A DNA stretch of 64,000 nucleotides from an uncultured Lacinutrix sp. (GTDB lineage Bacteria > Bacteroidota > Bacteroidia > Flavobacteriales > Flavobacteriaceae), in the NCBI GenBank assembly GCA_937129145.1, contig CAKZMU010000007.1:1-64000 (forward strand), given 5' to 3'. A program made the position numbers and the translations under genes. This document shows positions 1 to 8,249 of the stretch, one piece after another; position 1 is the first letter of the stretch, and each line of letters starts with the position of its first letter. A model generated the notes under the pieces. That model did not search any database and was not told the DNA's origin. It was given only the letters and a program-made list of their open reading frames with translations.

Positions 1-1
1 A

Positions 2-829
2 GCGAATCAATATCCCAATATTGTTAAGATTGTTGCCGTTGGTAATGAAGCTATGGTGCATTGGGCTACAAGTTATTTTGTTCAGCCAGGAGTTATTTTA
101 AAATGGGTAAATCATCTTCAAAATTTAAAGGAAAATGGTAAACTGCCTAAGGATTTATGGATAACAAGTTCAGATAATTTCGCTTCTTGGGGAGGTGGTG
201 ATGAGGCGTATCACAAAGAAGATTTAGTTAAGCTGATCAAAGCAGTAGACTATGTTTCAATGCATACCTATGCGTATCATGACACACACTATTCACCACA
301 ATTTTGGATAAACGACACAACAGAATATGACACCGATTTGCAAAAAATTGAAGCCGCAATGCTCAGAGCTAAAACATATGCCATATCACAATATCAAGGT
401 GTTAAGTCTTACTTAAACAAATTAGGCATTAACAAACCAATTCACATTGGAGAATCTGGTTGGGCAACACAATCTAACGGATTGTATGGCAGTAATGGTT
501 CTAAAGCCACAGATGAATACAAAGCCGCACTTTATTACAATCATATTCGTGATTGGACAAAAGAAGAAGGCATCTCTTGTTTCTATTTTGAAGCTTTTGA
601 CGAAAACTGGAAAGATGCTGAAAATCCTGGAGGTTCAGAAAATCATTTCGGATTATTCACCGTTGACGGTAAAGCAAAGTATGCACTTTGGGATGTAGTT
701 GATGAAGGTGTTTTTGAAGGTTTGACTAGAAATGGCAATCCAATTACCAAAACCTACAATGGAAACAAAAAGGAATTAATGAAAGATGTTTTGGTGCCAA
801 ATACTAAAGCCGAAGCAATTAATAATTAA
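2..829 (+). CDS. GH17 family beta-1,3-glucanase, 3' part
   Basis: The reading frame is open from base 2, so the gene starts before the window; the first internal ATG (53) is not its start. It encodes the C-terminal 275 residues of a clan GH-A barrel of the GH17 type. The acid/base motif VAVGNEAM is encoded at about 32-55 and the nucleophile motif IGESGWAT at about 445-470. The GH17 signature ends such as FYFEAFDENWK follow. The family hydrolyses beta-1,3-glucans such as laminarin. The next gene begins 4 bp downstream, and four further glucan genes follow in the same direction, so this is part of a laminarin utilisation operon. The N-terminus is missing, so secretion and exact specificity cannot be judged. 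Confidence 0.85.
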   Translation, partial: ANQYPNIVKIVAVGNEAMVHWATSYFVQPGVILKWVNHLQNLKENGKLPKDLWITSSDNFASWGGGDEAYHKEDLVKLIKAVDYVSMHTYAYHDTHYSPQFWINDTTEYDTDLQKIEAAMLRAKTYAISQYQGVKSYLNKLGINKPIHIGESGWATQSNGLYGSNGSKATDEYKAALYYNHIRDWTKEEGISCFYFEAFDENWKDAENPGGSENHFGLFTVDGKAKYALWDVVDEGVFEGLTRNGNPITKTYNGNKKELMKDVLVPNTKAEAINN

Positions 830-833
830 AAAA

Positions 834-1850
834 GTGAAACAGAATTTACTTTACATATTAGTTTTTTTAAGCATATCTCTAATGTCATGTCAAAGCGAGT
901 CGCAAGTTGATAAAGTATCCATTGTTGAAAGACAATTATTGTTGAATGAAGAACCATATTTAATCAAAGGTATTTGCTATCATCCTGTACCAATTGGCAG
1001 TAGTGCTAGAAGCTTTGAAACCATTGATAAAGATTTATCATTAATGGTTGAGGCTGGAATAAATACTATTAGAGTGTATTCTCCTATTGACGATGTTAGT
1101 GTTCTTGATAAAATTGATACTGCTGGATTAAAGGTTATTATTGGTTTTGGGTATAGTGATCCCAAAGACAAATTTAATATCCAATCAGGCAACTTCATTA
1201 ATTATATTAACTCATACAAAAATCACAACGCCATTTTAATGTGGGAATTGGGTAATGAATATAATTATCATCCAGAATGGTTTGATGGCGACTTAAAAAA
1301 TTGGTATAAAGCAATGAATGATGCTGCGGCAATAATTCATGAAAACGATATGAATCACCCTGTAACAACAGCTCATGGTGATTTGCCAAATAACGAAGCA
1401 TTATCATTAAGTCCAAACATTGATGTTTGGGGAATGAATGTGTATCGCATGGTTGAACCTCAAACAATTTTTTCTGAATGGAAAGCCATTAGTTCTAAAC
1501 CAATGTATTTGTCAGAAACTGGAGCAGATAGTTATATGGCTAAATCTGCTAATGGATATGCTCAGGGAGAAAATCAAAAAGCACAGGCAGATGCCAATAA
1601 AATCATATTAGAAAAAATATTTAATGACAAGGAAATTTGCTCTGGAGTGACTTTGTTTCAATTTACAGATGGCTGGTGGAAAGCAGGTAAAAATGATGTG
1701 CATGATGTTGGAGGTTGGGCGCCTGAAGGCAGTGGTGTTCCTTACGATAGAATTCCAAATGAAGAATATTGGGGCATTGTGGATATGGATAGAAATAAGA
1801 AAAAAACGTTCGATGTTGTAAAACAGAGGTATAAATCATCAAATAACTAA
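834..1850 (+). CDS. clan GH-A glycoside hydrolase lipoprotein (GH2/GH5-like TIM barrel)
   Basis: A GTG at 834, 4 bp after the previous stop, is chosen as start. It gives a lipoprotein signal peptide with a lipobox at SLMSC, whereas the in-frame ATG at 786 lies inside the upstream gene. The mature protein resembles the TIM-barrel catalytic domain of GH2/GH5-type enzymes. WELGNEY (about residue 137) supplies the likely acid/base Glu and YLSETGAD (about 225) the nucleophile Glu. No N-terminal GH2 sandwich domains are present. The position between GH17 and GH30 genes suggests action on beta-glucan or its side chains at the cell surface. The family assignment below clan level is uncertain (GH158 or another beta-glucanase family is possible). 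Confidence 0.75.
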   Translation: MKQNLLYILVFLSISLMSCQSESQVDKVSIVERQLLLNEEPYLIKGICYHPVPIGSSARSFETIDKDLSLMVEAGINTIRVYSPIDDVSVLDKIDTAGLKVIIGFGYSDPKDKFNIQSGNFINYINSYKNHNAILMWELGNEYNYHPEWFDGDLKNWYKAMNDAAAIIHENDMNHPVTTAHGDLPNNEALSLSPNIDVWGMNVYRMVEPQTIFSEWKAISSKPMYLSETGADSYMAKSANGYAQGENQKAQADANKIILEKIFNDKEICSGVTLFQFTDGWWKAGKNDVHDVGGWAPEGSGVPYDRIPNEEYWGIVDMDRNKKKTFDVVKQRYKSSNN

Positions 1851-1855
1851 ACAGG

Positions 1856-3337
1856 ATGATAAAACTAAAACACTATATCGTAGTATTAATTGGGTTATGT
1901 ATGAGCTGTAATTCTAATCAATTGGAAGTAGAGGTGTATGAAACATCGGCATCGGGAAATAAGTTAACAAAAGTTACTGAATTCAACTCTTCAGAGAATC
2001 CTTCAGTGATCACACTCAATCCAGATAAAACCTATCAATCTATCACTGGTTTTGGTGGCTCATTCACGGAGTCTTCGGCCTATTTACTCAATCGATTGAG
2101 TAAACCTAACAGAGATAAAATATTGCAAGCTTATTTTGGAGAAGAAGGTGCTCGTTATTCACTTACGAGAACACATATTGCCTCTTGCGATTTTTCTTTA
2201 AATAATTATACTTATGCTCCAGTTGAAGGAGATATGTCATTGGAAAATTTCTCTATTGATGAAGACCAAGATGATTTAATTCCTATGATAAAAGATGCTA
2301 TGGCAATCTCTAAAGATGGATTTAACATCATCGCTTCACCTTGGACAGCACCACTATGGATGAAAGATAACAAGGCTTATGTTGGCGGAAAACTATTACC
2401 AGAATATTATGATGCCTTTGCTTTGTATTTCAATAAATATTTAGAGGCTTATAAAGCCGAAGGTATTGATATTTGGGGAATTACACCAGTTAATGAACCT
2501 CATGGAAATGGCAACAATTGGGAGAGCATGCACTTTTCACCAGAGGAAGAAACCGATTTTGTTCAAAATCACTTGGGTCCAAAATTAGAAGCAGAAGGGA
2601 AAGGCCATGTGAATATTCTTGGGTATGACCAAAATAGAGCAGGATTAAAAGAATGGGTTGATGTGATGTTTAAAGATGAAGCATCATCAAAATATTTTGC
2701 AGGAACAGCCATTCATTGGTATGAAAGTACGTATGATTATTTCCCGGAAGATTTGCAATATGCCCACAATAAAGCACCAAATAAGTATTTAATAGAAACT
2801 GAAGGCTGTGTAGATTCCGAAGTGCCTAAATGGCAGGATGATGCATGGTATTGGTCTAAAGAAGCTACAGATTGGGGCTGGGATTGGGCTCCTGAAGAGC
2901 AAAAACATTTGCATCCAAAATATGCTCCTGTATATCGTTATGCTAGAGATATAATAGGTTGTCTAAATAATTGGGTTGATGGTTGGGTAGATTGGAATAT
3001 GGTTTTAGACAAGCAAGGTGGCCCAAATTGGTTTGAAAATTGGTGTGTTGCACCAGTTATTGTAGACCCAGATAACGATGAGGTATATTTTACGCCATTG
3101 TACTATACCATGGCTCATTTTAGTCGCTATATACGACCAGAAGCAAAAGTTATAGGTGTTTCAAATACCGATGATGAGTTAATGGTAACTGCTGCAAAAA
3201 ACCCTGATGGAACAATAGCAGTTGTGCTACTTAATCAAGGTTTAGAATCAAAGAATTTTTCTCTTTCATTAGGAGAGAAAAACACAAATATTTCAATCAA
3301 TCCACAAGCTGTTCAAACAATTCTATTAAATAACTAA
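1856..3337 (+). CDS. GH30 family glycoside hydrolase lipoprotein (probable beta-1,6-glucanase)
   Basis: This 493-residue protein has a lipoprotein signal (GLCMSC). The GH30 entry motif ITGFGGSFTES lies at about residues 62-72. The acid/base Glu is in TPVNEPHGN (about 209-217) and the nucleophile Glu in LIETEGC (about 312-318). A C-terminal beta-sandwich follows (VVLLNQG). In marine flavobacteria GH30 enzymes in laminarin operons remove beta-1,6-linked glucose branches, which fits the GH17 neighbours. It starts 5 bp after the previous gene. Glucosylceramidase is the generic annotation for the family, but the operon argues for beta-1,6-glucan. Confidence 0.87.
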   Translation: MIKLKHYIVVLIGLCMSCNSNQLEVEVYETSASGNKLTKVTEFNSSENPSVITLNPDKTYQSITGFGGSFTESSAYLLNRLSKPNRDKILQAYFGEEGARYSLTRTHIASCDFSLNNYTYAPVEGDMSLENFSIDEDQDDLIPMIKDAMAISKDGFNIIASPWTAPLWMKDNKAYVGGKLLPEYYDAFALYFNKYLEAYKAEGIDIWGITPVNEPHGNGNNWESMHFSPEEETDFVQNHLGPKLEAEGKGHVNILGYDQNRAGLKEWVDVMFKDEASSKYFAGTAIHWYESTYDYFPEDLQYAHNKAPNKYLIETEGCVDSEVPKWQDDAWYWSKEATDWGWDWAPEEQKHLHPKYAPVYRYARDIIGCLNNWVDGWVDWNMVLDKQGGPNWFENWCVAPVIVDPDNDEVYFTPLYYTMAHFSRYIRPEAKVIGVSNTDDELMVTAAKNPDGTIAVVLLNQGLESKNFSLSLGEKNTNISINPQAVQTILLNN

Positions 3338-3340
3338 GCT

Positions 3341-4780
3341 ATGACAACTCTTAAGTCAAATAAAGTTCCAATGACACAAAAAATTGCGTTTGGCTTTGGG
3401 ATGCTTGCTAACCAAATGTTTCCAGCTATTATAAGTATTTTTATTGTGGTTCTTGTTGAAAGCTTAGGTTTTCCTGGTTGGATGTGGGGAGTTGTATCTT
3501 TAGTTCCTAGGCTTTTTGATGCTATTACCGACCCAATCATGGGCTTTATTTCTGATAATACAAAATCACGATGGGGAAGAAGGCGTCAGTATGTAATGTT
3601 AGGTGCTATAATTATGGGTATTTCTTTCATAATAATGTGGCAATTATTTAAAGACAATAGTCTAGATTATAATTTTTATTATTTTCTTTTTACATCATTG
3701 GTGTTTTATTTAGGATTGACCATTTTTAGTGTGCCTTATGTTGCCATGGGTTACGAAATGAGTGATGACTTTCATGAGCGTACCAATATTATGGCTATTG
3801 CACAATTTATTGGACAGTGGGCTTGGGTAATTGCGCCATGGTTTTGGATTTTGATGGATGATAAAGATTGGTTTCCATCAAGTGAGGTAGCTGTAAGAGA
3901 ACTAGCGGTTTGGGTTGCAATTATCTGTATGATTTTTGCAATGATACCTGCTATATTTATAAAAAGTAAGTCCACTCTCAATGAAGATTATGAGAGTATA
4001 ACTTTTTCAAGTATTCTTAAAAAACTGCATACTATATTCATAGTTAATTTTGGTGAAGCATTTAAAATGAAGCCATTTAGAAAATTATGTATTGCTACTT
4101 TTTTGGTTTTCAATGCATTTCAAACGGTAGCAGCTTTTACATATTTTATTATCGTTTACTATTTGTTTAATGGTGTTACTGGTCCAGATGGTGCATGGTG
4201 GTGGCCAACTCTTTTTGGTAGTGTAGGCGCATTAGTAACCTCATTTATAGTAATTCCAATTGTGGCAAAAATGTCAAAAATTTTAGGAAAGAAAAAAGCG
4301 TTTATGGTCTCTCAATCAGTATCTATCATTGGGTATATATTGCTTTGGTTTTTATTTATACCTGGTAAACCATATATGTTTTTATTTGCTCTGCCTCTCT
4401 TCTCATTTGGTATTGGCGGTTTATTTACACTTATGATGTCAATGACTGCAGATGTTATCGATTTAGATGAATTGAATACAGGAAAGCGACGTGAAGGAAT
4501 TTTTGGCGCCATTTATTGGTGGATGGTGAAATTTGGTTTTGGTATTGCGGGTGGTTTAAGTGGAGTCATATTTTCAATTATAGGATTTGAATCTGGTGCT
4601 CCTACTCAAACCGAAGAAGCGATTATTGGCTTGAGGTTGTTCTTCTCTGGACTGCCTATTCTAGGAACTTTAATTGCTTTGTATGTAATGTGGGATTATG
4701 ACCTTACAGAAGAAAAGGCAAAAGAAATTAGGGTAGAATTAGATAATCGAAAATTAGAAAAAAATAAAAGTAAAAAATAG
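3341..4780 (+). CDS. MFS transporter, glycoside-pentoside-hexuronide:cation symporter type
   Basis: This 479-residue protein has about twelve hydrophobic segments. It shows the GPH/MFS_2 signature: RLFDAITDPIMGFISDNT in the loop after helix 2, followed by SRWGRRRQY, and FSVPYVAMGYEMS later. Such proteins import sugars or short glycosides with Na+ or H+. It sits between extracellular glucanases and a GH17 enzyme without signal peptide. It probably carries glucose or short laminari-oligosaccharides across the inner membrane. The start at 3341 lies 3 bp after the GH30 stop, so the genes are co-transcribed. Confidence 0.85.
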   Translation: MTTLKSNKVPMTQKIAFGFGMLANQMFPAIISIFIVVLVESLGFPGWMWGVVSLVPRLFDAITDPIMGFISDNTKSRWGRRRQYVMLGAIIMGISFIIMWQLFKDNSLDYNFYYFLFTSLVFYLGLTIFSVPYVAMGYEMSDDFHERTNIMAIAQFIGQWAWVIAPWFWILMDDKDWFPSSEVAVRELAVWVAIICMIFAMIPAIFIKSKSTLNEDYESITFSSILKKLHTIFIVNFGEAFKMKPFRKLCIATFLVFNAFQTVAAFTYFIIVYYLFNGVTGPDGAWWWPTLFGSVGALVTSFIVIPIVAKMSKILGKKKAFMVSQSVSIIGYILLWFLFIPGKPYMFLFALPLFSFGIGGLFTLMMSMTADVIDLDELNTGKRREGIFGAIYWWMVKFGFGIAGGLSGVIFSIIGFESGAPTQTEEAIIGLRLFFSGLPILGTLIALYVMWDYDLTEEKAKEIRVELDNRKLEKNKSKK

Positions 4781-4784
4781 TTAT

Positions 4785-5669
4785 ATGTCACTTAGAGAAG
4801 AAAAATTTTTAGCATTAACTGCTGTAGATTATGATGATGTGTCTATTGATGGATTGAAAAAGACATTTAAAAAAACACTAAACAATGGTATTCATGGTTT
4901 GTGTTTTAGTCCATATATGGATGGTCAAGAACCAGGAGAAGAACTTTCTGAAGCTCAAATAAGACGACGTATTGAAATTATTAAGCCTTATACCAATTGG
5001 ATTCGGTCATTTTCATGTACCGAAGGTAATGAGCTTATTCCAAAAATTGCCAAAGAATATGGACTAAAAACTTTAGTAGGCGCTTGGTTAGGTGATGATG
5101 CAGACATTAATGAGAATGAAATGAAAGGGCTTATTGAACTTTCAAATCAAGGTTATGTTGACGTAGCTGCTGTTGGAAACGAAGTGATGTATCGTGGTGA
5201 TTTAACCGAAGAAGAACTAATAGATTTCATTGTAAGAGCTAAAAAAGAAATTAAAGATGTTCCTGTTGGCTATGTTGATGCGTATTACGAGTTTTCCGAC
5301 CGTCCAGCAATAACAGAAGTTTGCGATATTATTTTAGCTAATTGCTATCCGTTTTGGGAAGGTTGTGACCAAGATTATTCACTGCTTTATATGAAAGATA
5401 TGTACAACCGAGCCAAACGAGCTGGAAACGGAAAGAGAATAATCATCACCGAAACAGGTTGGCCTAATGAGGGCACTAATCTTGAAGGTGCTTTCCCGTC
5501 TGAAAAAAACGCATTAAAGTACTTTATTAATGCACAAAAATGGTCAAAAGAAGAAGATATTGAAATGTTTTATTTCTCCTCATTTGATGAATCATGGAAA
5601 GTAGGGGCAGAAGGTGATGTAGGTGCTTTTTGGGGAATTTGGGATACAAACGAGCAATATAAATACTAA
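4785..5669 (+). CDS. GH17 family glucan hydrolase, no signal peptide
   Basis: This 294-residue protein is a GH17-like barrel, with AAVGNEVMYRG (about 127-137, acid/base Glu) and IITETGWPNEG (about 220-230, nucleophile Glu). It ends with the FYFSSFDESWK motif also seen in the first gene of the window. No signal peptide or lipobox is visible, so it is probably cytoplasmic. It may split short beta-1,3-gluco-oligosaccharides delivered by the adjacent MFS carrier. It is the last gene of the glucan operon, 4 bp after the transporter. Its stop lies only 2 bp from the stop of the convergent gene, with no room for a classical terminator between them. Confidence 0.83.
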   Translation: MSLREEKFLALTAVDYDDVSIDGLKKTFKKTLNNGIHGLCFSPYMDGQEPGEELSEAQIRRRIEIIKPYTNWIRSFSCTEGNELIPKIAKEYGLKTLVGAWLGDDADINENEMKGLIELSNQGYVDVAAVGNEVMYRGDLTEEELIDFIVRAKKEIKDVPVGYVDAYYEFSDRPAITEVCDIILANCYPFWEGCDQDYSLLYMKDMYNRAKRAGNGKRIIITETGWPNEGTNLEGAFPSEKNALKYFINAQKWSKEEDIEMFYFSSFDESWKVGAEGDVGAFWGIWDTNEQYKY

Positions 5670-5671
5670 GC

Positions 5672-6334
5672 TTACTCCTTAATAATAACCAAAGTCGCCT
5701 TATAGCCAGTTCTAATAAGCCACCTATTTGATGCTAAGGTGTTACCGTCTGGGTCTAGCACCATGAGTTGCGCTGTGTTTGGAGAAGACTCTCCTTCATT
5801 TAATGCAATAAAATTAATCGTGTTATAGCCTTCTTTTAAATCGACATCTATCGTGTAGAAATCACCATAAAGCCTTATGTTAGCGTGTATTACAACATCG
5901 TTTACAGTAAGTTTAATTCTATCGCCATCTACATATTCGTGATCGCGACATTTAATAACAATTGTTTTTGACGTGGTCCTTAAATCCCCTAAATAGTAAT
6001 CTTTTTCAAACTGACCCAAATCTTTTCTATCTTCACTAAAACGTTGCTTTATTGTCCATTCCTTATCGACCAAAGTACTTTTTTTGGTCATATCTACCGT
6101 ATATTTCTTTTTGTTGGTTTTTGGTAAAGATTTGTAATTTAATGTATAACGTACGTTCTTATTGGTTAAACCTTTTACAGTAGGAAGCTTAAAAAATTTA
6201 AACGATGTTTTAAAATCAATTTGTGCAGTACTATCCACAGGGTCAATTTTAAACCCTCGACTAAAATCGTTTACTTGAGCCATTGTTAAACTAGCACAGC
6301 ACAAAAAGAATATTAAAGTTGTAAAAAATTTCAT
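5672..6334 (-). CDS. secreted protein of unknown function
   Basis: This 220-residue protein has a clear signal peptide ending at LTMAQ. The mature part is rich in beta-strand-like segments with many Lys/Asp pairs. The C-terminal half (about residues 120-220, with DGDRIKLTVNDVVIHANI and LMVLDPDGNTLASN) resembles a small beta-sandwich or carbohydrate-binding-like fold; this is an impression, not a family match. No catalytic motif was recognised. It is convergent with the glucan operon and divergent from the Crp/Fnr gene, so it appears monocistronic. A periplasmic or outer-membrane-associated role is likely; the function is unknown. Confidence 0.7.
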   Translation of the reverse strand: MKFFTTLIFFLCCASLTMAQVNDFSRGFKIDPVDSTAQIDFKTSFKFFKLPTVKGLTNKNVRYTLNYKSLPKTNKKKYTVDMTKKSTLVDKEWTIKQRFSEDRKDLGQFEKDYYLGDLRTTSKTIVIKCRDHEYVDGDRIKLTVNDVVIHANIRLYGDFYTIDVDLKEGYNTINFIALNEGESSPNTAQLMVLDPDGNTLASNRWLIRTGYKATLVIIKE

Positions 6335-6482
6335 AGCTTATTTAGCATAAGTAATGCTTGGGGTTAAAGATAAATATTTGATTTGTAATTTTTCAATCTA
6401 TAAAGAGATTAACGATACTTTATAACAATTTATGGTAACCTTAACAAAAATTATTCCATAGCAAGATTTTATAAGATTATAT

Positions 6483-6490
6483 TATTTTTG
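6483..6490 (+). promoter_or_regulatory. -7 promoter element TATTTTTG for the Crp/Fnr gene
   Basis: The sequence fits the Bacteroidota -7 consensus TAnnTTTG and lies 32 bp before the ATG at 6523. No convincing TTG element or Crp-type palindrome was found at the matching upstream distance. This promoter therefore does not carry the operator seen before the two sulfur transcription units. Confidence 0.5.
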
Positions 6491-6522
6491 TTTATATAGT
6501 TAACGGTAAATATTAAGTGTTT

Positions 6523-7155
6523 ATGATTGATGGCTTACAAAGTAATTATGCGTATTTATTTGAAGATGCTCTTTTAAATGAAATAAATGAAATAGGGATT
6601 TACAAAGAAGTTCCCGAAGGCTCCATAATAATGGATATTGGCGATTATATTAAAAATATGCCATTAATAATAAGTGGTGCTATAAAAGTGATGCGTGAAG
6701 ATGAACATGGTGATGAGCTAGTGTTATATTTTGTAGAGCAAGGTGATACATGTGCTATGACCATAACTTGTTGTATGGGAGAAACCAAAAGCGAAATTAG
6801 AGCAGTTGCTGAAACTGATACCCAAATTATAATGATTCCTATTCAAAAAATGCAAGAATGGATGCATACCTACAAAAGCTGGCAAAGTTTTATTCTCCAA
6901 AGTTACCATGAGCGTATGACAGAACTTCTCGAAGCCATAGATACCATTGCTTTTTTAAAAATGGACGAAAGACTTTTTAAGTACCTTAAAGATAAAGCAA
7001 TGGCTAATCGAGACGACCATATAAAAACCACACATAAGGAGATTGCTCAAGACTTGCATACATCAAGAGTTGTAGTTTCAAGACTATTAAAGAAGCTCGA
7101 AACCGAAAACAAAATCATATTGCACAGAAGCAGTATTAAACTATTAGATTTGTAG
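6523..7155 (+). CDS. Crp/Fnr family regulator with Cys-rich effector pocket
   Basis: The ATG at 6523 (MIDGLQSNYAYL) is preferred over an upstream in-frame GTG at 6517. The N-terminal half is a cNMP-type beta-roll (IISGAIKVMREDEHGDELVLYFVEQGD). The C-terminus is a Crp winged helix (THKEIAQDLHTSRVVVSRLLKKLE, about 165-190). The phosphate-binding cassette expected in cyclic-nucleotide sensors (FGE...RxA) is replaced by DTCAMTITCCMGETKSE, with three cysteines. This suggests a thiol, persulfide or metal signal, which is inference. It is followed within 80 bp by sulfur-transport genes whose promoter carries a perfect Crp-type palindrome, so it probably controls the sulfur island. Confidence 0.85.
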   Translation: MIDGLQSNYAYLFEDALLNEINEIGIYKEVPEGSIIMDIGDYIKNMPLIISGAIKVMREDEHGDELVLYFVEQGDTCAMTITCCMGETKSEIRAVAETDTQIIMIPIQKMQEWMHTYKSWQSFILQSYHERMTELLEAIDTIAFLKMDERLFKYLKDKAMANRDDHIKTTHKEIAQDLHTSRVVVSRLLKKLETENKIILHRSSIKLLDL

Positions 7156-7170
7156 CCTCATCTTTTTCAG

Positions 7171-7184
7171 GTAACAATTGTTAC
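7171..7184. promoter_or_regulatory. probable Crp/Fnr operator GTAACAATTGTTAC
   Basis: A perfect 14-bp palindrome with five-base arms GTAAC/GTTAC and a 4-bp centre, the geometry of Crp/Fnr-family sites. Its centre lies 28.5 bp upstream of the -7 element at 7206, equal to about -42 from a predicted start site, the class II activator position. The same arms recur at 9980-9993. The adjacent Crp/Fnr gene is the obvious candidate binder. Confidence 0.65.
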
Positions 7185-7205
7185 GTACTTAGTAATATTA
7201 ATTAG

Positions 7206-7213
7206 TAATTTTG
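7206..7213 (+). promoter_or_regulatory. -7 promoter element TAATTTTG for the YeeE operon
   Basis: It matches TAnnTTTG and lies 20 bp before the ATG at 7234. Together with the palindrome at 7171-7184 it forms an activator-dependent promoter layout. Confidence 0.6.
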
Positions 7214-7233
7214 GCAAAAAAAATAATCAGTAT

Positions 7234-7791
7234 ATGGATGTAATATCTCAACCTTGGCCATGGTATGTTGGCGGACCACTTATAACTTTGGTCATGTTTT
7301 TTCTTTACTATTTTGGTAAGAAATTTGGAATCTCATCAAACCTAGAATCTATTTGTGCTATGGGAGGCGCAGGAAAAATCCATGAACATTTTAATTTTGA
7401 CTGGAAAAAAAGCAGTTGGAACTTAATGTTTGTTCTAGGGACTATTATTGGAGGTTTTATTGCCTTTAAGTTCATGACACCAGATCAAGCAATCGTTTTA
7501 AACCCACAAACTGTAAGCGATTTATCTGAAATAGGATTTGAAAATGCTGGAGTACAATACTTACCAGAAGAAATTTTTGGATTAGATGCTTTATTATCTA
7601 TTAAAGGAGGTGCCACTTTAATTATTGGAGGGCTTTTGGTTGGCTTTGGAGCAAGATATGCAGGAGGCTGTACGTCTGGTCATGCCATAACAGGTTTAAG
7701 TAACCTTGAATTACCATCATTATTAGCAGTTATAGGATTCTTTATTGGAGGATTGATTATGACTTGGCTTATTTTACCATTATTATTTTAA
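7234..7791 (+). CDS. YeeE/YedE family sulfur (thiosulfate) transporter
   Basis: This 185-residue membrane protein has about four to five hydrophobic segments. It carries the conserved GGxxxGFGARYAGGCTSGHAITG motif of the YeeE/YedE (DUF395/TsuA) family near residues 132-155, with the family's conserved Cys. Members import thiosulfate or sulfane sulfur. It is half the length of full YeeE proteins and is followed 12 bp later by a second half-size member, so the pair probably forms one transporter. The promoter carries a Crp/Fnr-type palindrome. Confidence 0.85.
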   Translation: MDVISQPWPWYVGGPLITLVMFFLYYFGKKFGISSNLESICAMGGAGKIHEHFNFDWKKSSWNLMFVLGTIIGGFIAFKFMTPDQAIVLNPQTVSDLSEIGFENAGVQYLPEEIFGLDALLSIKGGATLIIGGLLVGFGARYAGGCTSGHAITGLSNLELPSLLAVIGFFIGGLIMTWLILPLLF

Positions 7792-7803
7792 TTCCGACAC
7801 ATT

Positions 7804-8217
7804 ATGAAAAATATTAGATTTATTATTTTGGGTATTCTCTTCGGAATTATATTAAGTAAAGCCGAAGTTATTTCGTGGTATCGTATCTACGAAATGTTTA
7901 AATTCCAATCATTCCACATGTATGGTATTATTGGGTCTGCAGTAGTTTTGGGTATTATATTGTTTTCATTATTCAAGAAAGGAACAATTAAGAATTATCT
8001 AGGAGAAAAAATTGAACTGGAAGCAAAGAAAAAAGGTATCTATAGAACCATTATTGGAGGCATCATTTTTGGTTTGGGTTGGGGATTAATTGGTGCTTGC
8101 CCAGGACCAATGTTCATACTACTAGGGAGAGGCGTTTTATCTATTTTAATAGTGATTTTTGGCGGACTTTTAGGTGTGTTGTTTTATCACGCAATTAAAA
8201 ACAAATTACCTCATTAA
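7804..8217 (+). CDS. DUF6691 / half-size YeeE-type membrane protein
   Basis: This 137-residue membrane protein has about four hydrophobic segments. The motif GLGWGLIGACPGPMFILLG (about residues 95-113) with a conserved Cys is typical of the second, shorter YeeE-like half (DUF6691). It starts 12 bp after the first half and is followed by SulP. The pairing of these two small proteins with MBL-rhodanese genes is a recurring Bacteroidota arrangement. It probably contributes the second pore half of a thiosulfate or sulfane-sulfur transporter. Confidence 0.8.
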   Translation: MKNIRFIILGILFGIILSKAEVISWYRIYEMFKFQSFHMYGIIGSAVVLGIILFSLFKKGTIKNYLGEKIELEAKKKGIYRTIIGGIIFGLGWGLIGACPGPMFILLGRGVLSILIVIFGGLLGVLFYHAIKNKLPH

Positions 8218-8226
8218 TAACTTGCT

Positions 8227-8234
8227 TACCTTTG
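8227..8234 (+). promoter_or_regulatory. possible internal -7 element TACCTTTG for sulP
   Basis: It fits TAnnTTTG and lies 15 bp before the SulP ATG at 8250. No operator palindrome of the GTAAC type is present at the usual distance. It may give extra or constitutive expression within the operon. Confidence 0.35.
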
Positions 8235-8249
8235 TCTGGTAATTAAACT

